Part shown: piece after piece, positions 1 through 13,600 of the stretch
Position numbering within the stretch: position 1 is the first letter of the stretch
Layout: each line of letters opens with the position of its first letter
Assembly (NCBI RefSeq): GCF_964340395.1
Contig: NC_135557.1
Location: forward strand, 9,645,460-9,707,959
From: Glandiceps talaboti
Taxonomy: Eukaryota > Hemichordata > Enteropneusta > Spengelidae
Length of the DNA stretch: 62,500 nt
Direction of reading: 5' to 3'
Notes under the pieces: model-generated
Databases searched by the model: none
Told to the model about the DNA's origin: nothing
Seen by the model: the letters and a program-made list of their open reading frames with translations, nothing else
Program-made: the position numbers and the translations under genes

Positions 1-571
1 ACATTTGAACATGTATCATTCATTCACCCATCCATTCTTCTTTCATTTACCCATTCCTTCATTCCTGCCTTCCTTCTTTTATCCACTTCACATCCATCCT
101 TCCATTCATCATCCATCTACCATCCAATCGTCCGCCCATCCATCCATCCCTTCATTAGTCTTTCATGCATATACACATATATATTCGTTCGTTCGTTAAT
201 TCATTCATTCATTCATTCATTCATTCATTCATTCATTCATTCATTCATTCATTCATTCATTCATTCATTCATTCATTCATTCATTCATGTACTGTTTCCA
301 ATGCATTTAATGCCGGCATGGCGATAGAATAATTGATCAATTCCGAAATTTAACGAAACAAATTATCCACACGAGTGATTATCAAAGGTACAATATTTGA
401 CCGCACCATAATGACAAACACAGAAATATGCACGTTGATTACACTACTGTGTCATAAATATTTATTTTATTTTTTTATTCATCAGATCATCGTCATGTTT
501 TTTTCTCTCTATAGAATACATATACATTTAATTTCAACACTGACAATTTCCGGTTTGTTTTCTTTATAAAG
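1..571. other. Polycystin-1-like gene intron upstream of the first visible exon
   Basis: Exon a begins in phase 0 inside the PLAT domain, so an upstream exon must exist. No PLAT N-terminal coding sequence is seen here, only the (ATTC)n tract and AT-rich sequence. Confidence 0.6.
199..288 (+). repeat. (ATTC)n microsatellite
   Basis: About 22 ATTC units, preceded by a looser CATTC/TCCA-rich stretch from position 1. Confidence 0.95.
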
Positions 572-732
572 CTGTACGAAAAAGGCAGTATCACCAAGTT
601 TATAGTAGCCACGCATGGTCCCCTTGGTCGACTCTTGTCATTGCGCATTTGGCATGATAATTCCGGTAAAGGAGCGGCAGCATCGTGGTTTCTGACTAGA
701 GTCGAAGTCATTGACGTACAGACAGATAACAA
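572..732 (+). CDS. Polycystin-1-like exon a: PLAT/LH2 domain, C-terminal half
   Basis: Encodes LYEKGSITKF through VEVIDVQTDNK. The LSLRIWHDNSG...WFL signature is the conserved PLAT strand of polycystin-1 proteins. The acceptor AG is at 570-571 and the donor GTAAGT starts at 733. The exon starts in phase 0 and ends with two bases of a Lys codon. The N-terminal half of PLAT must be on an exon before the window. Confidence 0.9.
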
Positions 733-3700
733 GTAAGTAGGGATGTCAAATCAGGAATTTATTGATGAAAAAACGATGACAGATATAGAAAATATACCGA
801 GTTTGAACAAACATCGTCAGTCAGTCATCCCTCGTCATCGATATCATTACAAAATGCCTTCTTTGATATAGAGTTTGTAGATGTACCTAGCTACCACCAA
901 ACAGTCAAGTCGCCTTTTGTCATGACACCATCACCACAACTTACTTTATAGTGCACTGCAATGAGAAAAAGTATGAGTTGGGATTTTACACACCCACATC
1001 GTCCCCTCCCTACTATCACAAACAAACAAAAACGAACAAACACACATCCAACAGGAACATACGCACAACACAGACTATGCAGAGAATGGTCGAAACTGAT
1101 ACAATCAGATACGTACGGGTATAAATTGACTGTTATTTCATTCATTTATAATTATTTAGTGTGTTTTTTTCAATTCTTCTCCTTCTATTAATCAAACTTC
1201 CCATACAAATCCCATCTCTATCACAGACGTCAAGCACACACTTTTACTATACCCTACGTGATTTTTCAGATATTTCTTCCTATGTGACAAGTGGTTAGCT
1301 GTTGAGAAGGGAGATGGCAAGGTTGAGAGATTCCTACGTTCTGCATCTGATGAAGACATGACGAGATTCAGCAATCTCTTCTCGTTCACCACGAGAAAAG
1401 AGTTCACGGACGGCCATATTTGGTTCTCCGTTCTTTCACGGCCGAACAGGAGTAACTTCAGCCGTGTACAGCGACTGTCGTGTTGCCTATCTCTCCTGTA
1501 CCTGACGATGATCGCCAACTGTATGTTCTTCCGTACAGATAACGAGAAAGCTGGCGTTAGTGACAAGCTTTTTAGCCTTGGTGAGTTTCGGTATAATTTG
1601 GATAGTCAAGTCTATGTTTCCAATGTCATTCTTGCATTTTGAGCCACTCAATGATATTGTAGATATTTGTATAAATATGAGCGGGAAAGGAATTACTTTC
1701 AGTTCAGTGTAGCGCAGTATTGGACGTTCCACGATGAAAGGAATATATATCACTTATCAGCTAAGGTGGTTCCTTAAAGGGAACGCCACTGCAGGAAATG
1801 TAGTCATTTTCATAAACTAAAACAAAAACAGTTGATGCACAATGCATATTCATGAGAGATGTTAAAGGAATAGGCCCTCGGCACTCATGAATATTCATTT
1901 TGCAACCATGAATATATTATTTCTTCTGACTCCCATGATGCAATACCCCGTATCAAAGGTATCCTATAAATGCACAAGATCAACTCACTCTTTCTGAAAT
2001 GACAAGTAATTGTAGGTGATTTAAAATTATGAAAACGACTTCAGAATCCATAGTTCAATATTAAAATGACTATTTTCTGGAATTGCATTTCCCTTTAAAC
2101 TCATTGGAGGAGATATAACTCTTACCGTTAGTTTGTTGTTTCACGTCATTATTATGGACCTAAAACTGGTATATTTTTGAAGAATATATCATTTTCACCC
2201 ACTATGTGTTACTTTGAATTAGATATTATCACCCGTTATCTTTCTCACTTCAGTCTATGGAAAATACGAGTGACCTAGAGGGCTTTGGCACTACGAGTCT
2301 AGCGATTCATAGTGACAAACCCCTAGGTCACGAGTATCTTCGAATTCCGGCTAAATGAAGAACAAACTATCAGAGAATGCTATAGTTATACAAGCGCAGG
2401 TACTATCAAAAGAAAAAAATCAGGGAAAATAATAAAATATTTGAATGTTTTACTCATATTTCAAACATAACAATGACGTAGATGTGCGTTGTCATGAACA
2501 TAGAAGTGCGTTATCGTGACGTACGTAGAACGATCGGGTTACAATTCCATCTTTTGTTTTCAACGTGGCTAGTGCATGATATAATTGCAGTTGTCTTTAT
2601 CCCCTTAACGGTTACTTTAATTAATTTCAGATACAAAATCTAACACTTTTGCGCTGTGATATTGAAAACTTTAATTGTGATAATGTATGTCAAACGTCAT
2701 CCTGTAAGATGTGTTTTTTTTTTGTTTATATACAGGGCCTTTGGAGTTTTCTCTAAAAGAACTCTACGTATCCGTCGTTAGCAGCTTGGTAGTGTTTCCT
2801 CCCAGTATCGTGTTAGTACAGTTGTTCAGGAAGTGCAAAGCCAAGCAAAGTGTTGAAGTTTCCCCGAAGAGAACCCAGTCAATTATAAAGCATAACAGAA
2901 GTACGCAGGTCACGGATGGTCATGACAACGATGACGCGGCAAAGAAATACATCACTAACAGCGCAAGCTCAGAACGTCTCGTCGCATCACATGACAAAGA
3001 TGAGTCGTGGAAACTGTTCAAAGACAACCAAACAAAGCGCCCTCTTTCGGCCTTCCATATAACCATAGATGATGATGCTCATCAGGTGAAGAGTCACGGA
3101 AAGGCCTCTTTCGGTATAGGAGATGACGACAGCGACTATGGTTCAACAGCTGATTTCGACCCGGAGAGATTGACACCACGTCCAGGCTCCTCGTTAGATG
3201 GAAGCTGGGTCTGGTCTCCACGAAAGATGAGAGATCCGTTAATGCCGAGATCTCGACCAACAAGTGCTACCGACAGCGTTGCTGACAACAGTAAGAAGAA
3301 GGACAAGAAGGGGAAAGAGAAAGCACCTTTTATGTTACCACATGGATTTGTCTATGTAGCATGGCTTCTGATGTTCCTGTCTAGCTTCGCATCTGCCTTC
3401 TTTACCATACTGTATAGCATGGAGTGGGGTCATGAGAAATCTGTCAAATGGCTCATCTCTTTCTTTCTGTCATTCTTCGAGTCACTTCTCCTCGTCCAAC
3501 CAGCAAAGGTACGTTCATAGCGCAGTGAAGGCCAATCAACTTGAAACAAAATGTCACCCGATTCGACCAAAATGTTACACTGTCATTGCTACATTTCATC
3601 GTCTGGCGCGCCAGACATCTTACGTTACTAATATTGCCACATTTCTTTGGGTGGCAAGACAGAACTATTATTGACATTGCTACATTTTATCGTCTGGCGA

Positions 3701-4607
3701 GACAGCATTCTTACTGATAATGCTACATTTTATCGCCTGGGATGACAAACATTTGCATCACTGCCATTGCTACATTTTATCATCTAGCGAGAAATAAAAT
3801 CCTACCAACATTTCTACATTTTCTTTATGCGAGACGCTTTAAGCACCATTAAAGGATAAAATGTAATAACTTTAAAGTGACATAATATGAATTTATTGGC
3901 TTAGTACCTTTAGGGCGTGGTTTTGCTGCATATTCAAAACGTACTCGCATTATTCTACTTAACGATTAATCACACAATTAACACTCATTTGCAATAGACT
4001 GGTAATCTGGTATTAACAAATAACTTACAAACTATGCGCTGACGTAATGTTGTGAGTGGGTGGGTGGGTGGGTGGGTGGGTGAGTGAGTGAGTGAGTGAG
4101 TGAGTGAGTGAGTGAGTGAGTGAGTGAGTGAGTGAGTGAAAATCGATTGGTTTCATAACAAAGCAAGACATTACATATTTCGTTAAATAAAACTTTATAA
4201 TGTGAATCATAGGTGATACTCTTGGCACTCTTCGTTGCTCTTATTTGGAAGAAACCAGAGCAAATTGAGGGCGATGTTGAAGACAATAAATTGAAACCTG
4301 ATGAAGAATGGCTGACTACAGATATGAGTGCATATGAAGGTAAGGCACCTTTATTTTACTTTACTCAGAAGTATCACACATGCACATCACAATTAACAAC
4401 AAATAATAGAAAAGATCTGATGTTTGCATCGGCCGGGAATCGAACCCGGGCCTCCCGCGTGGCAGGCGAGAATTCTACCATCGAACCACCGATGCTTCAC
4501 ATAACAAAGCACTTTTAATTGTTAATTTGGAATGAAAGATACATTTCCGAACAAATACAGCGAGACAAAAAAATAGTGGTTGAATTATTATTTATTTATT
4601 TATTCAT

Positions 4608-4658
<51 letters not shown>

Positions 4659-7600
4659 TGTATTATTTATTTATTTATGCCAGTCTGTCTGGCTGTGTCT
4701 GTCTGTCCGTCCGTTCGTCAACCCGCCTGTCTGTAGTAGTGTTTTGACTGACACACTATATTATGAAGGTTATACATTATGATGTAAATGTGTTGATTAT
4801 ATAGGCATAGTTACTGCTGAAGACACTGCTGAAATGGAAACCCCTCTCTCACCGGAGGAGCTTGAGAGAGCTCGGAGGAAGAGATTTAAAGAGGTTAAGA
4901 TGAAAGGCGTGCTGAAGGAGATCTTCGTCTATAGTTTCTATCTTGCAATCCTGTTACTGATTACTTATGGGTCACGTGACTTGATGGCCCGATACGAACA
5001 CATGCATCTAGACAACATGTTCTTCGATACTCCCTATATGGGCAAGGTAAGTTGACACTCACAAGGACAGAGTGATTTTATACTCCATTTATGGGCAATG
5101 TAAATGTACACTCCTCATACTGGCAGGTTGAGTTTCCACTCTTTATGTGGACAAAGCGATTTTATATTCCTTATATGGACATGGCGAGTTGTTACTCTTC
5201 TATGTGCAAAGCGAGTTCATTCTCCTTGAATGGACAAATTATAGTTTATATCCTTTATATTGGCAATGTAAGTTGACACTCTTCCGAAGAGTTTACGCTC
5301 ATATGGTTAATATAAGTTAACAGTCGCTATAATGATAATAGAGAGATAGCGACAGTGTTAACAGCAAATTGAATTGAAACTTTCATACGTACATTTTGAT
5401 AAGATTAACACTTCCTATAACCGCAAAGGCAACTTGATACGTTGTGTATTGGTACTGACGTGGTGGTATTCTTTATATGGATGAAAACCAGTTATGACAC
5501 CGTATATGAACGAAATTACAACCCTCAAAATCACTCCATTAGGACTTACACCTTCTTATCTATATTTGGTTTTTATTTCTCTATTTTTTTTATATTCCAC
5601 TGATTCAAAAAAAAATGCAACAATTCAATCCCCTCGATAATAATTATTGAGTTGCAGTAAAAAAAGTAAGTTTTGAAAGAAATAACCAAAACGTAAAAAT
5701 TATGATTGATCACATTTTCTAAGGGGAAAAAAAGATCAGTAGGTGTTCTATAAGCAAAGACGAGGCTACTCTGCATGTATGGATAAATCGAGTTGTTATT
5801 CCTTATATGGGCAAGTTGGTTTAATAATTTTCTAAAAGCCAGAGGAACTGAAACGCCACGTTTATGTGGGAAAAGCGAGGAGAAAATAGACTGAGGCACG
5901 TAATGCCATAAGTTGGTATGTTCTGTAGGTTGATTAGTCTTTAGGTATGTTGGCTCAATATCCGATAATCTACAAAGTACGCATATGGTTTACAATTATT
6001 TTGTTCAGAATAGAAAAATAAGACATTTTTAATTGCATTAAATCATTGTATTGGTAATTGCCTCGGTTAAACCTATTATGCACCACAATGCTTTCGTTTT
6101 AAGTAAATCTTCAAATTCTATTTTTATATACCACGATATTATATTGTTATAAATTGTAGTATTCTATTTTTTTAGCTCGAAGTGTTATTCCAATTTTGGT
6201 TTCCTCTACTACCAAATTTAAATTTCACTTTATTTATCTCAGTACGTTATGTTGATATTTTATTATCTTAGTTTTCTATGTTATTATTATTTCATTTTAG
6301 AGTTATATTTAAATTTATCGTGTTCTATTATCTTTGCTTTGAATATTTTATTTCATTAGGCAGATGACGACTTTTCTATCGAGGAAGTAAGTTTGTTTAG
6401 GATTACAAGAATACCACATTACTAACAAGCATTACGTTTATATCCAGGCTAAGCACGGAGAAAGAGCGCATTTCAAAACAGTTAACATTCACTGTAACCT
6501 ATTTGTAGACTTCAAGGACTATAGCTACTACACTATTCTGCTATTCTAACTGACGTTTTATTTAATTTTCACTCAAATACATCATCTCGTCTACTCTGAC
6601 TCCTATTTCGAACTGGTCTCGAAAGGCACTCTGGTATAAATTAAGAAAACATTTAAATCATGCAATCAGGTCACACTATGCATCCACAATTATATGTCGT
6701 CATAGAAATGTGATCCTTCAATCTCAATCCGATCATTATGTTATGTACTTTGCATTTTAGTCAAGTTTAAGTTAAATGCCTTGTACACGTTATATGTGTG
6801 TTGTGGGGTTTGGCTTCTTGACCAATGCAACACAGCTATGAACGTAGACGAGAAAAGGTCAGCAGAATTCAAAATAAAAAATTCAGTTAGTATAACAAAT
6901 AGCGTAGTGGTACCAGTCTTTTGAGTCTAACAACAGATAGCTAGGCTACATTTGATTAATATTATTGCATTATGAGACTAACAGTGTGATTCTGCAATAA
7001 GTTTCCTGATAAAATAATTATTCAGATATAACACTTGATAGACATAAAACATTAACAAGGATATTTGCACAAATGTTTTGTAGAATTCTATAAAATGCAC
7101 AACTCCATATTTCTTATAAATATTGACCCATAAGTGAGATGGCTCTTACTTTTATTATTCCCTAAGATCATATTTTTGTGTTCAGCCAATGAAAATATGA
7201 GTGACCTAAGTGGTCCTAATCAGTTCTTGTCTCGTGACTCGTAGCGACCAGCTAGCTAGAACACTAATTGGTTATTTGACAAATAGCAACAGGATCTATC
7301 CTTTTTCCTTCTAGATGTCATCTCCGGTCCAGGTATTCTTATTGTGGATGTCATTGTAATTTATCCTTTGATAAGGTCGATACTAAGTGACAAATAGTCA
7401 TGTATGTTCGACGCTAAGAGACAAATGACATTGATAAGGTCGATGCTAAGTGACAAATTGTCGTGGTATGTTCGATGCTAAGTGGCGAATGCTTTGATAA
7501 GGTCAACACGAATGCCTCGATCACGGCCAGGTGACAATGGCTTGATACGGTCGAAGTTTATGACACGTGCATTGATAAGGTCAACGCTGATACGTGCCAT

Positions 7601-10600
7601 GACAGGACGCCCAACTTTTTGTGTTTGGACAATACCCTTGAGAATAGTCACATAATATATAAAATATAACTCAATATGTATTGAAAGATTACGATATTTG
7701 TAATAAACAAAATTGCAAAATCTAATTCAATATACTTTACTCATTACAAAGAGATAAAAAAATGGCATTATAATTACATATTTGTAATGAAATGTTTTTT
7801 GTTTTTTTTAATTTTGAACGTGCAGATCGACAATGGGTTCAATTCCTACCTCCAGTACATACGAGCCGTGGTCGTCCCATCTCTGTATGCCGATGAATGG
7901 TACAACGGTGATCGACTCCATTGGCGACAACGGCGATATATATCGAACTACGTCACGTACAGAGTCGGGCCAGCTAGACTCAGACAGTTGAGGGTACGGC
8001 CAGGTAGGTTATTACACGTAGCTTCAATATCCCTCGTTTACAGGAAAAACAAGTTCACTGCAATTGGGTGTTTAAATCATTGATTAAACAAATTGGCCGG
8101 ATGAATTGAAAATTCCAACGAAAATCATGAACCATGAAACAAAACGTCGCCTGGCTGGACAAAAATCTCATTTACATTGTACAGGTTTTTTTTTTTTTTA
8201 AATTCTAGACAAAATATATCTTTGATGTTGTAAATCTTCTCGTCTGGCTAAATTATAAGTAATATTAATGTTATCGTCTTGCACGACAAGAACTGAATTA
8301 CAATTGTTACATTTTAGTCCACCGAGTGTCTGAAAAACTTCAAAGAACGAGGCCGCCAAACATATATTTACCAGGGACACGTAAATGTGGCAATGGTCAT
8401 CTAAGATAATGGTAGCTCATCAGACAAAGGAAGTGTAACAATATTAGTAACGATGTTTGTCTCGCCAGACGATTGACAAAACGCTGTTGGTAAGATTGGT
8501 GTCTAGCCAGACAATAAAATGTAGCAATGTTAATGAGGTTTTTGTCTAGCCAGGCGACGCTTTGTTTTTCAGGGTTTATGGTTTTCGTTGTACTTATCGT
8601 TATGTTGTAATGAATTGCAAAGTGCCTTACAGAGAATCAACAATAATCACTCAACCCCACATGATGATAACATTAAAGAAAGTGTCAATAAAAGCCATTA
8701 TAGTTATTCATGATAATAATAAACTGTATTGTATAATCATTTGTATTTTGTTTGCATACCATTTCTGAGTATATGTCAAATAGTTGGTTTAGTATGGCTG
8801 TGTAATATACAGGTACTCTGCCAAATGCACGTACTGTCACTCCTTTGGCTTTAATACTACCTCACGATTTTCTTTTACAATACTTTAGAACTATGCGACG
8901 CTCCGCCTATCATGGCCGACTTCGTCAAACAGTGTGAGGTAGATTATGACATATCAGACACCGAAGACAGACAGTTGTATGGTGATTCATGGGCTCCTCT
9001 CAACGACTCATTTACGGCCCCTAACAACCCATACGCACTACCATGGCTGTATGCATCGGCTGAAGAATTAGATGGTGGCTCCCTCTACGGTCGTATTACG
9101 TGGTACGGTGGTGGCGGCTACACTGCAGAGTTCGGTTCGACTATTGAGAAGGCATACGACATGGTTGACTACCTGGAAAAGACCAATTGGCTAGATCCAC
9201 TGACGAGAGCTGTTATATTAGAGTTTACTCTTTACAACGCACAGACTGATTTATTCAGGTAGATATACAGTGTCTAAGGACATGACGTTTATACCAAATC
9301 TTAAACTTCTTTTATAATCGTTCGGGGACCCAGTGAGATTATCCCAAAAAGATGAAATTCATTCATTTGGAATTATTTAATTCATGAACAACTTGTATTG
9401 ATACAACATTAAAAAGTTGTTTTCGGTTGTATAGAACAAACACTCACACACATACATACATACATACATACATACATACATACATACATACATACATACA
9501 TACATACATCCACATCCACACACATACATACACAAACAAACAAACAAACAAACAAACAAACAAACAAACAAACAAATAAACGAACAAACGAACAAACTGC
9601 AATCAAACTCAAACACACAAACCGACGAAAAAGCAAACAATCAAAACAATTCCAAACTAGCAAATATAAAACAGACAGAGTTTACAAATGGAATGTTGTA
9701 CTATGTTCTAGTAAAGACATCGAGATTCTTGACTATTAGGCTGAAAGGAATGTCTGCTTTGATATGCTTGGTTAACTATTGGGATGAACTTTCCTTCATT
9801 GAAAGTGGCCATTTATGTATCAATCACGTCTATCAGTCACAACCACCAGTAAAAAAGACGACTGGTTAGGGGGGGGGGATGATACAGTCTATTATATAGG
9901 ATGAGTTTATTTCTCAACTTGTTTTTCCCGCACATTGCAACATATGGATTTGCAATATAATTCAAAGAACAAAAACTCGTGTTAAGCTATACAAGAAAAG
10001 TGATTTTATGTTGTAAAATGAATGTTTATTTTTCAATTGTCTGTTACTGAGATAAATTCTCTCCAGTATACATGAACATTTTATTTTATGTATAAACATT
10101 TACCACAGCATGGTGACGTTGATAGCAGAGTTTCCATCCGTTGGGGGCGGTGTTGCAATGCGAACCATCCAAGTTATCAGACTGTACCCGTTTACTGGCA
10201 CCTTCCCAGAATTCTTGATGGCCTGTGACATCATCTTTGCTGGGTTTATCATCTTCTTCATTGTGGAAGAAGTTCGACAGATGAAGAAAGAGAAAAGATT
10301 ATATTTCAAAGACTATTGGAATTATCTTGAAGTATGCATTTATTACACTAAATATTTTGTTTCGTTTTTTCGTTATGTTGCTAAATATTGTCACTCTGGA
10401 AATGCACCCTACATTGTTAGCTGTGAAAGGCATTTTACTAGATGAGTAAAGAATAGGAAACATTGATTCGTAATGGTTGGCTTTTCTAAAAAAAAACAAT
10501 CACAATGTTAAGCGTAAAACTGAATATTTGACGCAAGGGACCAACTAAACATATTGCAGGGAAATTTAAGTCAGCTTGGTGTTTAACGTAGGAGACGCGC

Positions 10601-13600
10601 TTTACAAAAAAAAAAAAAAAAAAAAAAAAACACCACCATGCACAGATATCCTTAACTGCAAAATGAACAACTACAGAGGACTCACTAACAGTTGTGATGT
10701 TGAGGTAGACATGGACATTGGTGATTACGAGTAGGAAAATGAACAGTTGAAACTATTAAAGTCGTGTGTAATCGCTTCCGCACTACCTTATTTCTACTGC
10801 ACTTAAAAAAATAATAGAAATGCTGATCATTTTTTTAGTGTGATATACAAAGGACCCTGCTGTGCGCACGTTGTCTCTAGATCTTTTATTGTTAGTCTGG
10901 AGTTGACTCAAGTCTGTCTTTATGCAAACACACAGAGTCTCATTAGTGAAACGCCAAAGTTACACAGGTGTAATTTGGGAAAGCTAGGCATACATGTACT
11001 GAGAGTAATATTGCTGATGCTTGACCATATTCCTCAAATGCTTTGTACGTATATAATGCATTTTCAATAATTTCACTGTGTGTACTTACTGGTACATCTC
11101 GAGATATATTTTGATTGTGTATAATTGGAACAACCTATGGGACCTCGAATATATACAGAGTAGATAAAGTTGCTGATACATTACCAAATACTTTACCAAA
11201 GTACACACTAAAACTAGACTGGTGTAGTACATGAACAATACAAGGTAGTATATATATAAGCCTTTGAGTCTTACTTCTATGTCTCATCATGGTTAATTTA
11301 CAACTATGGCAATCACGTTACAACACACTATAAGATATACCAATGGCGACGGTACATGCAGAAGACAGCTACAACACAATACAACAACATAATATACCAT
11401 ATTAATAACAAGAACACACAAATTCCTATTTAATTCTTATTAACTGCAAAGTGCTTGAACTGAATATATTTAAATGATAAAACTATATTCATGTATGTAT
11501 TTTCAGCTTGCGATTATCATTTTATCATTGATCGGCATTGGGATGTTTATCTACAAGATTCCAACTAGAGACATTGCTGTAGATAGTCTACACCAAGAAG
11601 AAACGGGAGGTGTGTATACGGTCAATCTGATTAAAATCCGATGTAGATGTTGGCTAATCGTTCATTGCTATTTTACCTTCGTTATTTTGCCCGAATTGAC
11701 CTTCGTAGTAAATGTTTACGTTTTTCGCCTGATCACTTCCTTTACATCTGAAGTGGCGCCCGTGCAAACGAATTTCTGCTCAGTGAGCCATACAACCAAT
11801 CAGGTTAAGTCTTACTTGCCATGGGCATACATGTACACATTGAATATCAACAAACAACATGGCGTTATTTGTGCACACACGCAACCGACAACGTACGAAG
11901 TATTTCAACTGTAAAAACATTCAGTGATTGCATTGCTATATATTTACGGTAATTAAAGAATTGTTGTTTAGATGTACCTCTATGCATTTCGTCTTATGTA
12001 CATGTTAGCTACATTGAACTGCATTATAATGCAGTGTCACTCAGTGGGGATGCCCAGTCAGATTTGATAAGGATGTCTTATCCTATTACTTCTGATTTTG
12101 CCTCGCTCATAAAAATGTATTTGTCCCTCGTAAAATTATCATAGTAATTAACAAACCGTTGTTAATATAGGACACCTTTTATAATTAAAACAATCAGAAC
12201 CATATAGCATATTTTTTTGGAAATAGTATTAGCTATAATTACGTCATGGTTAATGCTAAGTTTAAATCATACGATTCATTTATTGCATCTTTTGTTTCAG
12301 GAAAAAGGGCATTCCTAAACTTGCAAGGAGCTGCACTGTACGAAGAGATATACAATTATATTCTGGCTCTACTGGTCTTTCTCTCCATACTTAAGTTTAT
12401 GAAACTAATGCGGCTAAATCACCACATCGCAGTCATGATTGCTACCCTCAGCGCAGCACGGAGAGACCTTGTTAACTTCTGTATAGTCTTCACCGTTGTC
12501 TTCATGGCTTTCGGTCAAATGGCTTATGTCATCTTCAGCAGCCTCCTTCTGACATACAGCACATTCCTATCGACTGTGGAAACACTCCTGTCCACACTAC
12601 TGGGTGCCTTCGACTATGAGGAGTTGGTGTATGCCAATCCGATCATGGGTCCGATTTTCTTCTTCGCCTTCATCATGACTGGTATGATGATTCTGCTCAA
12701 TCTCTTCGTCACCGCTGTGATGATGGCATATTCCACCGTACAGGAGGACAAGTCTAAGTTCTGTGATGATTATGAAATTGTCGATTTTATTTGGGGAAAC
12801 GTGAAAGAAATCATTGGTCTTGATAGTACTGAGGAATGTGAAGCAGCGAATGATGATCCGCCAGGTAAGGAGAATGCTTCAAATGGCACAACTCTGTAAT
12901 TAAGGAAGCCATTATTCACTGAAGCCAGGTTGCAAAGTCAAAAATCAAGAAACACACATCTACAATATTCGACCAAGCTGTCGAGTTTGTTTGTCACAAG
13001 CTATGCTAAAGCTGCCTATAGTGATGTGTGGCCATGCGTTTAAATACCCCCCCCCCCCCATTACTTAGTACCATAAACAAATGTTAATAACCAGATGAAA
13101 TCTTCTATCATTACCCACTCACACATGGCTTTTCACATAACAAAGAACTCCAGAGTGTGCACTACGTTAACAGTATTCGGTGAGGTTTGTAATTAACAGT
13201 GTGGATGTGTGTACCGTAATATGTGCAGTAGACGAGGCAGTCTTAATCGTATTGCCAATGTGTTCAGACTTAAACACAAGGGAGTGAAACTTGTCACAAT
13301 TGAATAATTGTAGCACAAAGTTAGATAGGTAAACTAGGAATGTTGATCGAATTCTGTTGTACAATAATTATCAATAAAAAATTAATGGACAGAATCAGAC
13401 AGGCACCATGTCTTCAAAGATACACATATAGGCTGGCAACAGAGATTGTGCTGATTTACGAATGATCTGGTACTCAAAAAGTAAACTACAATTTCGTTTT
13501 GTATGTTACCTTACTGCAGCTGCAATGAGTGAAGCAAATATTTATCCCCTCAATATCACCATCACCACCACAACCACTGCCCCACAATCATCAGTATCAT

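Noticed and set aside
1192-1753. Minus-strand frames opposite polycystin exon b
   Set aside because: They are shadows of the plus-strand exon, which has clear PKD1-family similarity.
5029-5280. CRISPR-like array with 28-bp periodicity
   Set aside because: There are no unique spacers and the units are contiguous and degenerate. The genome is a metazoan one, and the unit derives from an exon end.
10606-10700. SINE with poly(A) tail
   Set aside because: A clean A25 run is present, but no pol III promoter boxes, body homology or target-site duplication could be found.
11610-11914. Continuation of the open frame beyond exon j
   Set aside because: The sequence after GTGTGT loses all polycystin similarity, and the next conserved segment (S4) starts at 12301 in the matching phase.
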